Shown here piece after piece: positions 1-5,515 of a DNA stretch of 5,515 bases. Origin of the DNA: Desulfobacterales bacterium. Lineage in GTDB: Bacteria > Desulfobacterota > Desulfobacteria > Desulfobacterales > C00003060. The position numbers and the translations under genes are program-made. The stretch is taken from positions 1 through 5,515 of the forward strand of contig JAUWMM010000160.1 in the NCBI GenBank assembly GCA_030613145.1, read 5' to 3'. Below the pieces are notes generated by a model, which was given only the letters and a program-made list of their open reading frames with translations, was not told where the DNA came from and did not search any database. How positions within the stretch are numbered: the stretch's first letter is position 1; each line of letters opens with the position of its first letter.

Positions 1-1065
1 ATGGGCATAATCGACAAAGACTGAAAGCCCAATGTTGTTGGCCACGCGCTCAAGCCGACCCGGCACACCCTGAAGATCCTTGATCCCTTTCTGAATTGTC
101 TCCAACGGGACCCCGAGCCATATTGCCGTACCTGCGGCAGACAGGATATTGTACACGTTGTGGGTTCCCACTAGGGAAGATGTGAAATCAAAATCGCCCT
201 CAGGGGTGTGTACATTGCCTGTGGTGCTGTCCATGGCAAGGTCAATATTTTGAGCCCGGATCTCGCAGTCGCCTGAAAGCCCAACTCGCAAACACGGAAC
301 CGAGACCTCTCCGGACAACTCTTTTCCCCTGGGGTCATCCCAGTTAACAATCGCTGCGGCCTTTCCTCGCTTTGACCCGTTCCCCAGTCGCCCCACACAA
401 AGTTTCCTTTTGCACTGCCAATAGGTTTCCATGTCTCCGTGATAGTCGAGATGTTCCCTGGACAGATTGGTAAAAATCCCTACATCGAACTCGCAGGAGG
501 CCACGCGATGGAGATCAAGGGCATGGGATGAGACTTCAAGGACCACGTGAGTTATCCCGCTGTCGACCATCTTGCGAAACACCCGCATCAGATCAAGGGA
601 CTCGGGGGTCGTCACCGGATTGGTAAAGCTTTGTCCTCCGAACCGGTAGTTGATGGTACCAATGACACCGACTTTGAAGCCGGCAGCAATCAAGATGGAC
701 TCTATTAAATAGGCCGTTGTTGTCTTACCGTTTGTACCGGTAATGCCGATTACACAAAGCTCTCGGGACGGTTCCCCGTAGAATACTGATGAGACGGCAG
801 CCAGTGCCAGCCGATCATTTTCAACCTGAGCCACACTTATCAATGGCGACCCGGACCACTCCTGCTCCGTCAGGACAGCAACTGCCCCCTTTTCGATCGC
901 ATCTTCAATGTAGGCGTTTCCGTTGCTGCGATGGCCCTGAATCGCTACAAAGAGCCCTCCAGGCGTAACAGTACGCGAATCATAGTGGATCGAGTCGATG
1001 ATCTGATCTTCGAGCCCAACAAAACGCATAACAGGTGCGCCCTCCAAAAGAAGATTTAGCTTCAC
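1..1065 (-). CDS. murE: MurE, UDP-MurNAc-tripeptide ligase (5' part, cut by the window edge)
   Basis: Cytoplasmic Mur ligase that adds the third stem-peptide residue to UDP-MurNAc-L-Ala-D-Glu using ATP. I translated 355 residues by hand, with the frame open to the window edge; the family is usually about 490 long. Visible motifs: the N-terminal uridine-binding part with DSR (29-31) and GGLFVAIQG (36-44); the P-loop TGTNGKTTT (109-117); TTPES (152-156); EVSSHAL (177-183); TNLSREHLDYHG (199-210); the expected carbamylated lysine K219; and DYAH (352-355) at the edge. The region holding the DNPR-type motif that tells diaminopimelate from lysine ligases lies outside, so substrate choice is not shown, although meso-diaminopimelate is likely in a Gram-negative. 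I chose GTG at 1065 because it gives the family-like N-terminus KLNLLLEG and overlaps the ftsI stop as GTGA. An alternative ATG at 1029 has GGAGGG (1040-1045) ten bases upstream. Confidence 0.96.
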   Translation of the reverse strand, partial: MKLNLLLEGAPVMRFVGLEDQIIDSIHYDSRTVTPGGLFVAIQGHRSNGNAYIEDAIEKGAVAVLTEQEWSGSPLISVAQVENDRLALAAVSSVFYGEPSRELCVIGITGTNGKTTTAYLIESILIAAGFKVGVIGTINYRFGGQSFTNPVTTPESLDLMRVFRKMVDSGITHVVLEVSSHALDLHRVASCEFDVGIFTNLSREHLDYHGDMETYWQCKRKLCVGRLGNGSKRGKAAAIVNWDDPRGKELSGEVSVPCLRVGLSGDCEIRAQNIDLAMDSTTGNVHTPEGDFDFTSSLVGTHNVYNILSAAGTAIWLGVPLETIQKGIKDLQGVPGRLERVANNIGLSVFVDYAH

Positions 1066-2888
1066 CCCATTGCCGGTGCCTCGTATGAGACCCTGAGAGT
1101 ATCCCCTGGCCGGCGCTCATCCTCCCCCATATTCACCCTCGGGCTTTCCCGGACAGGTCCTGCTATCTCAGGGGTGGCCAGTTCAGGAGGAACCTTCAGA
1201 TACCGAAGTGTTTCTCTTATGATACGTCTGAATACCGGAGCGGCCACAACCCCGCCATAATGGTGTTTCTGAGGCTCATCAACGATCACCAGAACGACGA
1301 TCTCAGGGTTTTCAGCAGGCACAAATCCTACAAAGGAAGATATGTATTTATCCTTTGCATACCCCCGTCTTGCGGGGTCGGCCTTCTGGGCCGTGCCGGT
1401 CTTTCCGACAACCCTGTGACCTCTAAGGGCCGCCCGAACACCTGTGCCACCTTTCTCCACGGTTCTTTCCATCATGCGCGTCAAGCGCCAGGCGTTTTCA
1501 GATGAAATAACCTGTCGCAGGACAGTGGGTTGAAAACTCTTTATTATGCGGCCGTGCACGTCCGTCATCCCCTGCACTAAATACGGCTTCATCAGGATCC
1601 CATCATTGGCTATGGCGGAAACAGCGGCCGCCAGCTGCAAGGCTGACACTGAAAGACCTTGTCCAAAAGATATTACCCCAGTATCGATCGCAGTCCAGTC
1701 TCCAACACGGAGTAAGCTCCCCCGAACCTCGCCCGGACAGTCAACGCCAAGTCTTTCGCCAAGCCCGAATTCCTTGAGTTTATTATAGAGGTAGGCCGCT
1801 CCGACCTTTTCGCCCACCTTGGCAGCGCCAATGTTGCTAGAGTATTTTAGAATGTCCTGGAGCGAAAGCTCAGCATGGGGACGAACATCATGCACAACAT
1901 TCTTACCGATCCTGTAGGCCCCATTCTCGCAGTAGAATGCTGAACGGGGGTTGCAGACTCCTGATTCCAGCGCCGCAGCGCTAAGGAATATCTTCAATGT
2001 GGAACCAGGCTCAAAGGAGTCCGTAATCGCACGGTTCCGCCACGACCATGGTTCATATTGGCCAAAGGAATTCGGGTTAAACCTCGGCACGTGGGCCATG
2101 GCAAGTACCGCCCCTGTCCTGGGGGCGATCACCAGTGCTATGCCCGACTTGGCCCAAAACTCCATTACAGCTTCAGAAAGGGCCTGCTCGGTAATATACT
2201 GAATGTTTTTGTCAATGGTCAGAATCAGGTTATACCCCGGCTTGCCTTCAGGAGATGGACCTTTAGCGCTAAACCCCCGGCCAAGGGCATCTCTTAATAC
2301 TGTCCGGTTAGTTTCGCGGCCTTTCAAGAAGGAGTCATAATAGAATTCCAACCCCTCCAAACCCCTACCGTCTATCCCACAGAACCCTATTACCTGTGCA
2401 GCCAGGCTCTTCAAAGGATAGAATCGGCGGCTCTCTGTTACAAAGTCGATTCCATCCAGCTCCAAATCTCTGACCTGCGAGACCTCTGTGGGGTCTGCGT
2501 GTCTTTTGATCCAGACAAATCTTTTGCCGGATAATAGCTTCTCCAAGACAGGCCGTCGCTTCATGTTTAAGGCCCTTGCCAGAGCCGAAGCCGTTTTCTT
2601 TGTAGAACTAATCTTTCCCGGATATGCGCAGATGGAAGATAAATCGATGCTTACCGCCAGCTCAGCACGGTTTCTGTCATAGATGGAGCCACGTTTGGAG
2701 AAGTTGTGAAGCGCCTTTTTGTACTGGCCTACAGCCTTGGACCGAAGCTGCTCGCCTTCGATGACCTGCAATTGAAAAGCTCGGCCCATCATGAGGGCAA
2801 AGCAAACCCCCAGAGCAGCCCCCACAACAATGATCCGAAACCGAATCCACTTTAACGGCTTCGATTTCTTTTTGCTGCGGCTCCTCAT
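1062..2888 (-). CDS. ftsI: FtsI / PBP3, septal peptidoglycan D,D-transpeptidase
   Basis: Class B penicillin-binding protein that cross-links septal peptidoglycan in the periplasm as part of the divisome with FtsW, FtsL and FtsB. The 608 residues start with a basic cytoplasmic tail (1-18), then one membrane segment (about 19-36). The dimerisation-type domain opens with RGSIYDRN (66-73). The transpeptidase domain carries all three penicillin-binding motifs: S296-T-L-K299 with the acylated serine, S350-S-N352, and K496-T-G-T499. No C-terminal PASTA domain follows. The protein ends in a roughly 40-residue tail rich in Pro, Glu and Arg after the last conserved strand region (about 565-608). Its ATG overlaps the ftsL stop by 4 bp (ATGA, 2885-2888), with GGTGA as a weak ribosome site just before it. 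The dcw position argues for FtsI over a sporulation or elongation paralogue. Confidence 0.96.
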   Translation of the reverse strand: MRSRSKKKSKPLKWIRFRIIVVGAALGVCFALMMGRAFQLQVIEGEQLRSKAVGQYKKALHNFSKRGSIYDRNRAELAVSIDLSSICAYPGKISSTKKTASALARALNMKRRPVLEKLLSGKRFVWIKRHADPTEVSQVRDLELDGIDFVTESRRFYPLKSLAAQVIGFCGIDGRGLEGLEFYYDSFLKGRETNRTVLRDALGRGFSAKGPSPEGKPGYNLILTIDKNIQYITEQALSEAVMEFWAKSGIALVIAPRTGAVLAMAHVPRFNPNSFGQYEPWSWRNRAITDSFEPGSTLKIFLSAAALESGVCNPRSAFYCENGAYRIGKNVVHDVRPHAELSLQDILKYSSNIGAAKVGEKVGAAYLYNKLKEFGLGERLGVDCPGEVRGSLLRVGDWTAIDTGVISFGQGLSVSALQLAAAVSAIANDGILMKPYLVQGMTDVHGRIIKSFQPTVLRQVISSENAWRLTRMMERTVEKGGTGVRAALRGHRVVGKTGTAQKADPARRGYAKDKYISSFVGFVPAENPEIVVLVIVDEPQKHHYGGVVAAPVFRRIIRETLRYLKVPPELATPEIAGPVRESPRVNMGEDERRPGDTLRVSYEAPAMG

Positions 2889-3178
2889 GGAATCACCACG
2901 ACCTGTTTTGAATCAGGCATCACCAACCCTCGTTGCCGGGCTATACGCGTGATACGCTCAGGAGACCTCAAACGGGCCCGCTCTATCTTGAGCTTACTGT
3001 AAAGTTCTTTCAAATGCAGGTGCTCTTGAGTAGCTTCAGTAATCTCATACCCCGTTTGCACATACTGCACTCTACACCAGGTATAGACCAGGAGCTCTGC
3101 CATAAGAACCACTACAGCTACGACCCATAGTATGCCAATCATGGGATTTCGCTTCTTTGAAACTCTTTTTTTCTTCAT
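2885..3178 (-). CDS. ftsL: FtsL, bitopic cell-division protein
   Basis: Small divisome scaffold protein that in other bacteria forms a complex with FtsB and FtsQ and helps activate FtsWI. The family is poorly conserved, so the call rests on size, topology and position. The 97 residues comprise a lysine/arginine-rich cytoplasmic start (1-12), a single hydrophobic segment (about 13-33), then a predicted periplasmic coiled coil (about 43-75, with spaced Leu/Ile/Glu/Lys/Arg). It ends with PERITRIARQRGLVMP, typical of FtsL/FtsB-like proteins. It sits between rsmH and ftsI, exactly where ftsL lies in most dcw clusters. The start is supported by a strong ribosome site, AGAGGGGG at 3183-3190. The stop overlaps the ftsI start by four bases. 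An FtsB/DivIC-like assignment cannot be excluded from sequence alone, but position favours FtsL. Confidence 0.9.
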   Translation of the reverse strand: MKKKRVSKKRNPMIGILWVVAVVVLMAELLVYTWCRVQYVQTGYEITEATQEHLHLKELYSKLKIERARLRSPERITRIARQRGLVMPDSKQVVVIP

Positions 3179-3182
3179 GGCG

Positions 3183-3190
3183 CCCCCTCT
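3183..3190 (-). promoter_or_regulatory. Strong Shine-Dalgarno site of ftsL
   Basis: The minus strand reads AGAGGGGG, with the AGAGG core seven bases before the ATG at 3178. It is the clearest ribosome site in the cluster. It lies immediately after the long palindrome at 3198-3267, so ribosomes must load afresh on ftsL rather than couple from rsmH. ftsI and murE downstream are coupled to it by overlaps. Confidence 0.7.
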
Positions 3191-3197
3191 GTAATTG

Positions 3198-3267
3198 ACT
3201 GTTGACTATTGTCGATTGACTATTTATTTCCCCGATTTTCAATATTCAATCGTCAATATTCAATCGT
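3198..3267. repeat. Imperfect palindrome of four 14-bp units between rsmH and ftsL
   Basis: On the plus strand CAATATTCAATCGT occurs twice in perfect tandem (3240-3253 and 3254-3267). After a 14-base spacer (3226-3239) two degenerate copies follow in the opposite orientation (3212-3225 and 3198-3211), each matching 11 of 14. Together they form 28-base arms with 22 matches, which could fold as a long AU-rich hairpin in the operon mRNA. The rsmH stop codon and its last two codons lie in the outermost unit, so the element abuts the conserved end of the gene. Similar short AT-rich ATTGAC/TCAAT repeats occur between genes in some Desulfobacterota; that is memory and was not checked. Confidence 0.75.
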
Positions 3268-4204
3268 CACTCAGCCGTTCCGCCGCCCGTAACCTTGCGC
3301 TTCTAGCCATAGGATTTGCCTGAACCTCTGCCTGACCGGGTCGCACCGGCTTCTTGGTCAGGATAGACACCTGGGGTGTTTTTCCGCACACACACATTGG
3401 AAAGTGGGGTGGACAGTTACATCCACGGGCAAGGGCTTTGAAGCGCTCTTTGACGATGCGGTCCTCAAGCGAATGGAACGACAGGATGCAAAGCCGCCCC
3501 CCCGGATTCAGGAAATTGACTGCCTCATCCAAAAATCTTTCCAAGGCTTCAAGCTCCTGGTTCACTGCAATCCTTATTGCTTGAAATGTCCGCGTGGCAG
3601 GATGGATTCGCCACTTACGATGACGGGCTGGAATCGCCTTCTTAACAACTTCTGCAAGTTGTAAGCTTGAGCGAATCGCTTGCTGGCGGCGTGCAGCCAC
3701 AATAGACTTTGCAATACGAAAGGCCCATGACTCCTCCCCGTACCTGCCTATTATGTCTGCAAGCTCTTTTTCCGATAACCTGTTCACAATTGCTTCAGCC
3801 GTTCGGCCCTGCTCCGGATTCATCCGCATATCCAAAGGCTCTTCCCTCATGAAGCTGAAACCTCGACCGCTTCCCTCCAGTTGGTACAGGGAGAGCCCAA
3901 GATCGAGCAAAATCCCGTCCACCCCGGCAATATGCAACCGGGAAAGAATTTGTGGAAGATTGGTATAGTTATCGTGAAAGATTTGAACGTTCGGTTTATA
4001 TCGATGGAAGGATTCTCCGGCATAGGCAATCGCATCCGGGTCTCGGTCGATGCCGACCAGACAGCCTTCTGCACCAATGGCATCCAAAATAGCCTGAGCA
4101 TGGCCACCCCCCCCTAAGGTACCATCCACATATGCCTTGCCAGATGAACAGTTTAGATAGTCAATGACCTCTTTGACCATGACCGGGACATGGCGATATT
4201 GCAT
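3260..4204 (-). CDS. rsmH: RsmH (MraW), 16S rRNA m4C1402 methyltransferase
   Basis: S-adenosylmethionine-dependent enzyme that N4-methylates C1402 in the decoding centre of 16S rRNA, working in the cytoplasm on the assembled small subunit. The 314 residues match the usual family length. Motifs in order: VPVM near the N-terminus (6-9); SAM-binding DGTLGGGGHA (27-36); GIDRDPDA (51-58); DLGLSLYQLE (101-110), a slightly divergent form of the usual DLGVSSxQLD; GRGFSF and PLDMRM (113-128); HPATRTFQAIRI (201-212) with N215; FHSLEDR (243-249); and the cysteine-rich CNCP (262-265) and CVCG (271-274). The ATG at 4204 starts the family-like sequence YRHVPVM and has AAAGGTGA a few bases upstream. The conserved end ARSARLRAAERL is followed only by SDD, which is partly encoded by the palindromic repeat. 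Second gene of the operon. Confidence 0.97.
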   Translation of the reverse strand: MQYRHVPVMVKEVIDYLNCSSGKAYVDGTLGGGGHAQAILDAIGAEGCLVGIDRDPDAIAYAGESFHRYKPNVQIFHDNYTNLPQILSRLHIAGVDGILLDLGLSLYQLEGSGRGFSFMREEPLDMRMNPEQGRTAEAIVNRLSEKELADIIGRYGEESWAFRIAKSIVAARRQQAIRSSLQLAEVVKKAIPARHRKWRIHPATRTFQAIRIAVNQELEALERFLDEAVNFLNPGGRLCILSFHSLEDRIVKERFKALARGCNCPPHFPMCVCGKTPQVSILTKKPVRPGQAEVQANPMARSARLRAAERLSDD

Positions 4205-4220
4205 AGTCCACTCACCTTTA

Positions 4221-4318
4221 CCCCGTTAATTCAGTACGTCCTCGGCCATAGTTATGAACCTTAACTCTGTCAGTTCACATGTTATATCAACGACCGGCAG
4301 CCTCCAAAATTAACGGGG
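4221..4318. repeat. Perfect 11-bp inverted repeat framing the mraZ-rsmH spacer
   Basis: CCCCGTTAATT at 4221-4231 is exactly complementary to AATTAACGGGG at 4308-4318, with 76 bases between. In the operon mRNA the first arm follows the mraZ stop codon directly and the second ends four bases before the AAAGGTGA region that serves rsmH. The spacer otherwise holds no recognisable gene. An RNA structure affecting rsmH translation, or the remnant of a small mobile element, are both possible. Only the repeat itself is seen. Confidence 0.6.
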
Positions 4319-4328
4319 CTAGAGCCCC
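4315..4328 (-). promoter_or_regulatory. GC-rich hairpin over the mraZ stop codon (possible weak attenuator)
   Basis: GGGGCT and AGCCCC face each other across two bases. Realistically this is a 5-bp GGGGC/GCCCC stem with a four-base loop, overlapping the last codons and the TAG of mraZ. On the minus strand it is followed by GTTAATTTT, a poor T run, so it is at best a weak or partial terminator. Its GCCCC strand is also part of the 11-bp inverted repeat, so the two pairings would compete. Confidence 0.4.
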
Positions 4329-4765
4329 AGTTCAGCAATCTCGTTCCTCAGTTCCACGTTCTGCAGATCATTGTGCAGATTCTCATCTTCTTTAGCCCAG
4401 CTTTCCTTAGCCCATATCTCAAAATGATCGAGCACCCCTACAAGAACGACCCCTTTGTTCAGACCCGCATACTCCCGCAGGGGTGGTGGAATCAAAATAC
4501 GTGCCTGCTTGTCAAGCATACATTCATGGGTACTGCCTATGAAAATCCGACGGAAACGCCGCATATTTTCACTTTTCCGGGCCAGATTTAGGATACGCTC
4601 TTCAATCTTGCGCCATTCTTCAAAGGTATAACCACACAGGGCACCATCCATCTTCGAGATCATAAGCCCATTTACATCGCTTTGATTCAACACATCCCGA
4701 AAACGAGCCGGAATAATCAATCGGCCTTTGGAATCCAGGTTATGTGCTGAGCTGCCCCGAAACAT
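4319..4765 (-). CDS. mraZ: MraZ, transcriptional regulator of the dcw operon
   Basis: DNA-binding protein of the SpoVT/AbrB fold. Known members bind short tandem repeats upstream of their own gene and regulate the dcw cluster. The 148 residues are the usual length and show the internal duplication: DSKGRLIIPARFR (11-23) in the first half and DKQARILIPPPLREYAGL (85-102) in the second. The DxxxR motif appears twice (D11-R15 and D85-R89). The second has Ala where Gly is common, which keeps the Asp and Arg. The start MFRGSSAHNLDSKGR is canonical. The ribosome site is weak (AAGG about eight to nine bases before the ATG) and overlaps the last of the proposed MraZ boxes. It is the first gene of the operon, directly behind a good promoter. 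Confidence 0.97.
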   Translation of the reverse strand: MFRGSSAHNLDSKGRLIIPARFRDVLNQSDVNGLMISKMDGALCGYTFEEWRKIEERILNLARKSENMRRFRRIFIGSTHECMLDKQARILIPPPLREYAGLNKGVVLVGVLDHFEIWAKESWAKEDENLHNDLQNVELRNEIAELGL

Positions 4766-4772
4766 ATCTTGA

Positions 4773-4807
4773 CCTTAACCGCCCCTATTTAGACCCACTT
4801 TGCACCA
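4773..4807 (-). promoter_or_regulatory. Proposed MraZ operator: TGGGN-like boxes every 10 bp
   Basis: On the minus strand, boxes TGGTG (4803-4807), TGGGT (4793-4797), TAGGG (4783-4787) and a weaker TAAGG (4773-4777) are separated by exactly five bases. This puts them on the same face of the helix. In E. coli, MraZ binds three TGGGN repeats with five-base spacers in the same place relative to mraZ. Here the boxes lie from about the transcription start into the leader, which suits repression by blocking RNA polymerase. The assignment is inference from spacing, similarity and position. Confidence 0.7.
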
Positions 4808-4816
4808 CTATTTTGC

Positions 4817-4845
4817 TTAATATCCGCTTAGAGTCATAATGTCAA
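4817..4845 (-). promoter_or_regulatory. Sigma-70 type promoter of the mraZ/dcw operon
   Basis: The minus strand carries a perfect -35 box TTGACA (4840-4845), a 17-bp spacer and a -10 box TATTAA (4817-4822), which matches TATAAT at four of six bases. The DNA just upstream (4846-4906) is very rich in A and T, with runs of T, and could act as an UP element. Transcription would begin near 4810, leaving a leader of about 45 bases. It is the only convincing promoter I see for the cluster in this window. Confidence 0.75.
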
Positions 4846-4901
4846 GCAAAAAAATTTAAGTATATTAATTATTTTTTGAATAATTAGCGGCAGTTAAAAT
4901 T

Positions 4902-4932
4902 AAAAACCGCAGATGAAGCTATGTGGTTTTTT
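4902..4932 (+). terminator. Hairpin with T run, terminator-like
   Basis: AAAAACCGCA (4902-4911) and TGTGGTTTTT (4922-4931) form a 10-bp stem with one G-U pair around a ten-base loop, ending in a run of six T (4927-4932). The pairing is best in plus-strand RNA. In minus-strand RNA one pair becomes A-C, but TTTTTAATTTT follows. It could therefore insulate the dcw promoter from transcription on either side. No gene obviously ends here, so its use is uncertain. Confidence 0.4.
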
Positions 4933-5095
4933 GTGGGGGGATAGTAAAGGCACAACATATGGTAGTCATTCGATACGCATACACTATATGAGCTATATCG
5001 GACTCTGGTGAGTCGTAGCCCCTTAGATCTTAAATTAATGTTTTTTCAGGCAAAAAAGTTTTTTTGTACTGTGGATAGATTTTTAGAATTTATTA

Positions 5096-5280
5096 GTTTC
5101 CACCCATAAATGGCCCTTTTGCGTAATCTCGGCGTCAAACTGCGGGGTTGCTTGTGCGACGTACCTCGGTACGCCTCCGCGCACCCCCTTGTTTTCCTTG
5201 ACCTTGCGAAAAACTGCTCATTTCTGAATTGGAAACTGAAGCTTGTGGCCATTATCGAATGATTCATTTTGGAGGGGCAC
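5096..5280. repeat. Probable dispersed intergenic repeat with a nested palindrome
   Basis: The centre (5144-5188) is a nested inverted repeat: GGGG (5144-5147) against CCCC (5185-5188), GTGCG (5154-5158) against CGCAC (5180-5184), and CGTACC (5160-5165) against GGTACG (5168-5173) with a two-base centre. Flanking sequence reads like intergenic DNA I associate with repeats in Desulfobacterales genomes, for example CCCATAAATGGCC near 5103. The outer limits are guesses. Dispersal cannot be shown from a single copy, but the nested symmetry is directly visible. Confidence 0.45.
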
Positions 5281-5340
5281 TAACTGAGAAGCTTTCGTTG
5301 GTATCCCTTCCAGCCCCTACCTTCTTGCCATTCTGGAAAG

Positions 5341-5381
5341 CCCTTTAAAATCCCCCTAAATCACCCTTTAAGAAAGGGGGA
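5341..5381. repeat. Small C5/G5 palindromic repeat
   Basis: TCCCCCT (5351-5357) is followed by CCCTTT (5364-5369), AAG, and AAAGGG (5373-5378), running into GGGGGA. This is the pattern of a very common intergenic repeat in proteobacteria and cyanobacteria. When translated by accident it gives peptides like SPPFLKGDLGGF, as seen here on the minus strand. The hairpin is seen directly; membership in the dispersed family is from memory. Confidence 0.55.
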
Positions 5382-5515
5382 CTTCTATCGGGCAAATCAA
5401 AGCCATATCCTCTGGGCGTGGATTCTTTACTGCGCAAGAGGCGGATTGCATTTTTGTTCGGCCAAGCGTGTCTTGTTAAATGTAGTACCAGTTTAACCGG
5501 TCTGTTCACGTCTTC
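5345..5515 (-). other. Open frame entering from the right edge, doubtful gene end
   Basis: A minus-strand frame is open for 56 codons from the window edge to a TAA at 5345-5347. It has no motif I recognise, and its last dozen residues are the translated palindromic repeat. That suggests either chance or the tail of a gene extended into a repeat. A plus-strand frame (5349 to the edge, with a possible GTG at 5418) is open over the same bases, so open length alone is weak evidence for either. Confidence 0.15.

Larger units (their letters stand above)
4933..5515. other. Upstream non-coding region, no supported gene
   Basis: This stretch of nearly 600 bases has no frame with recognisable protein motifs. 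It contains an unremarkable part (4933-5095) with T and A runs and small hairpins, such as GACTC/GAGTC at 5001-5014 and CGATA/TATCG at 4971-5000. Two repeat-like modules follow, which are listed separately. The last 170 bases are open on both strands to the window edge, without identifiable protein similarity. I saw no tRNA, rRNA or riboswitch that I could support. Confidence 0.6.

Noticed and set aside
171..398. Minus-strand frame of 75 codons near the left edge
   Set aside because: It overlaps the murE frame, which has the Mur ligase motifs over the same bases.
1260..2682. Several plus-strand frames of 60-90 codons opposite ftsI
   Set aside because: They are shadows of the strongly supported ftsI gene, with no motifs of their own.
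3240..3267. Tandem 14-bp repeat considered as a CRISPR fragment
   Set aside because: The units are too short and directly adjacent, with no spacers and no cas genes nearby.
3847..4107. Minus-strand frame of 86 codons inside rsmH
   Set aside because: It lies wholly within rsmH in another frame; rsmH carries all the conserved motifs there.
4940..5040. Several small hairpins considered as a riboswitch or small RNA
   Set aside because: The stems are only about five base pairs and I could match no known riboswitch core. There is also a hairpin and more than 100 bases between this stretch and the operon promoter, which lies downstream of it.
5046..5267. Minus-strand frame of 73 codons in the upstream region
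   Set aside because: It runs straight through the nested palindrome, has no recognisable motif and no clear ribosome site. It looks like a translation of the repeat.
5308..5338. TTCCAG/CTGGAA inverted repeat considered as an insertion-sequence end
   Set aside because: The arms are six bases and lie 19 bases apart, with no transposase or target duplication visible.

Overview
This window holds the 5' end of a division and cell wall (dcw) gene cluster, all on the minus strand. Transcription runs right to left in the order mraZ, rsmH (mraW), ftsL, ftsI, murE. murE is cut by the left edge of the window. The gene order, the short FtsL, the methyltransferase with its cysteine-rich CNCP/CVCG tail and the style of the intergenic repeats suggest a Gram-negative bacterium, perhaps of the Desulfobacterota (former Deltaproteobacteria, Desulfobacterales-like). 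The assignment to that group is inference from memory of these families and was not checked by any search.

Layout from the start of transcription: positions 5515 to about 4850 hold no convincing gene. They contain two palindromic repeat-like modules (about 5096-5280 and 5341-5381), a hairpin with a T run at 4902-4932, and AT-rich DNA. A sigma-70 type promoter (TTGACA, 17 bp, TATTAA) lies at 4817-4845. It is followed by a 10-bp-period array of TGGGN-like boxes (4773-4807), which looks like the binding site for the repressor MraZ encoded directly downstream. mraZ is then separated from rsmH by 114 bp flanked by a perfect 11-bp inverted repeat. rsmH is separated from ftsL by 81 bp. That spacer is mostly an imperfect long palindrome built from 14-bp units, and it supplies the last two codons and the stop codon of rsmH. 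ftsL, ftsI and murE are joined by 4-bp ATGA and GTGA overlaps, which suggests translational coupling.

How the genes work together: MraZ is the likely autoregulator of the operon. RsmH methylates 16S rRNA. FtsL is a bitopic divisome scaffold protein. FtsI is the septal class B transpeptidase that cross-links peptidoglycan. MurE adds the third amino acid of the peptidoglycan stem peptide in the cytoplasm. The genes themselves are ordinary. I see no new enzyme system here, and the observations worth following are the structured non-coding elements between and upstream of the genes.
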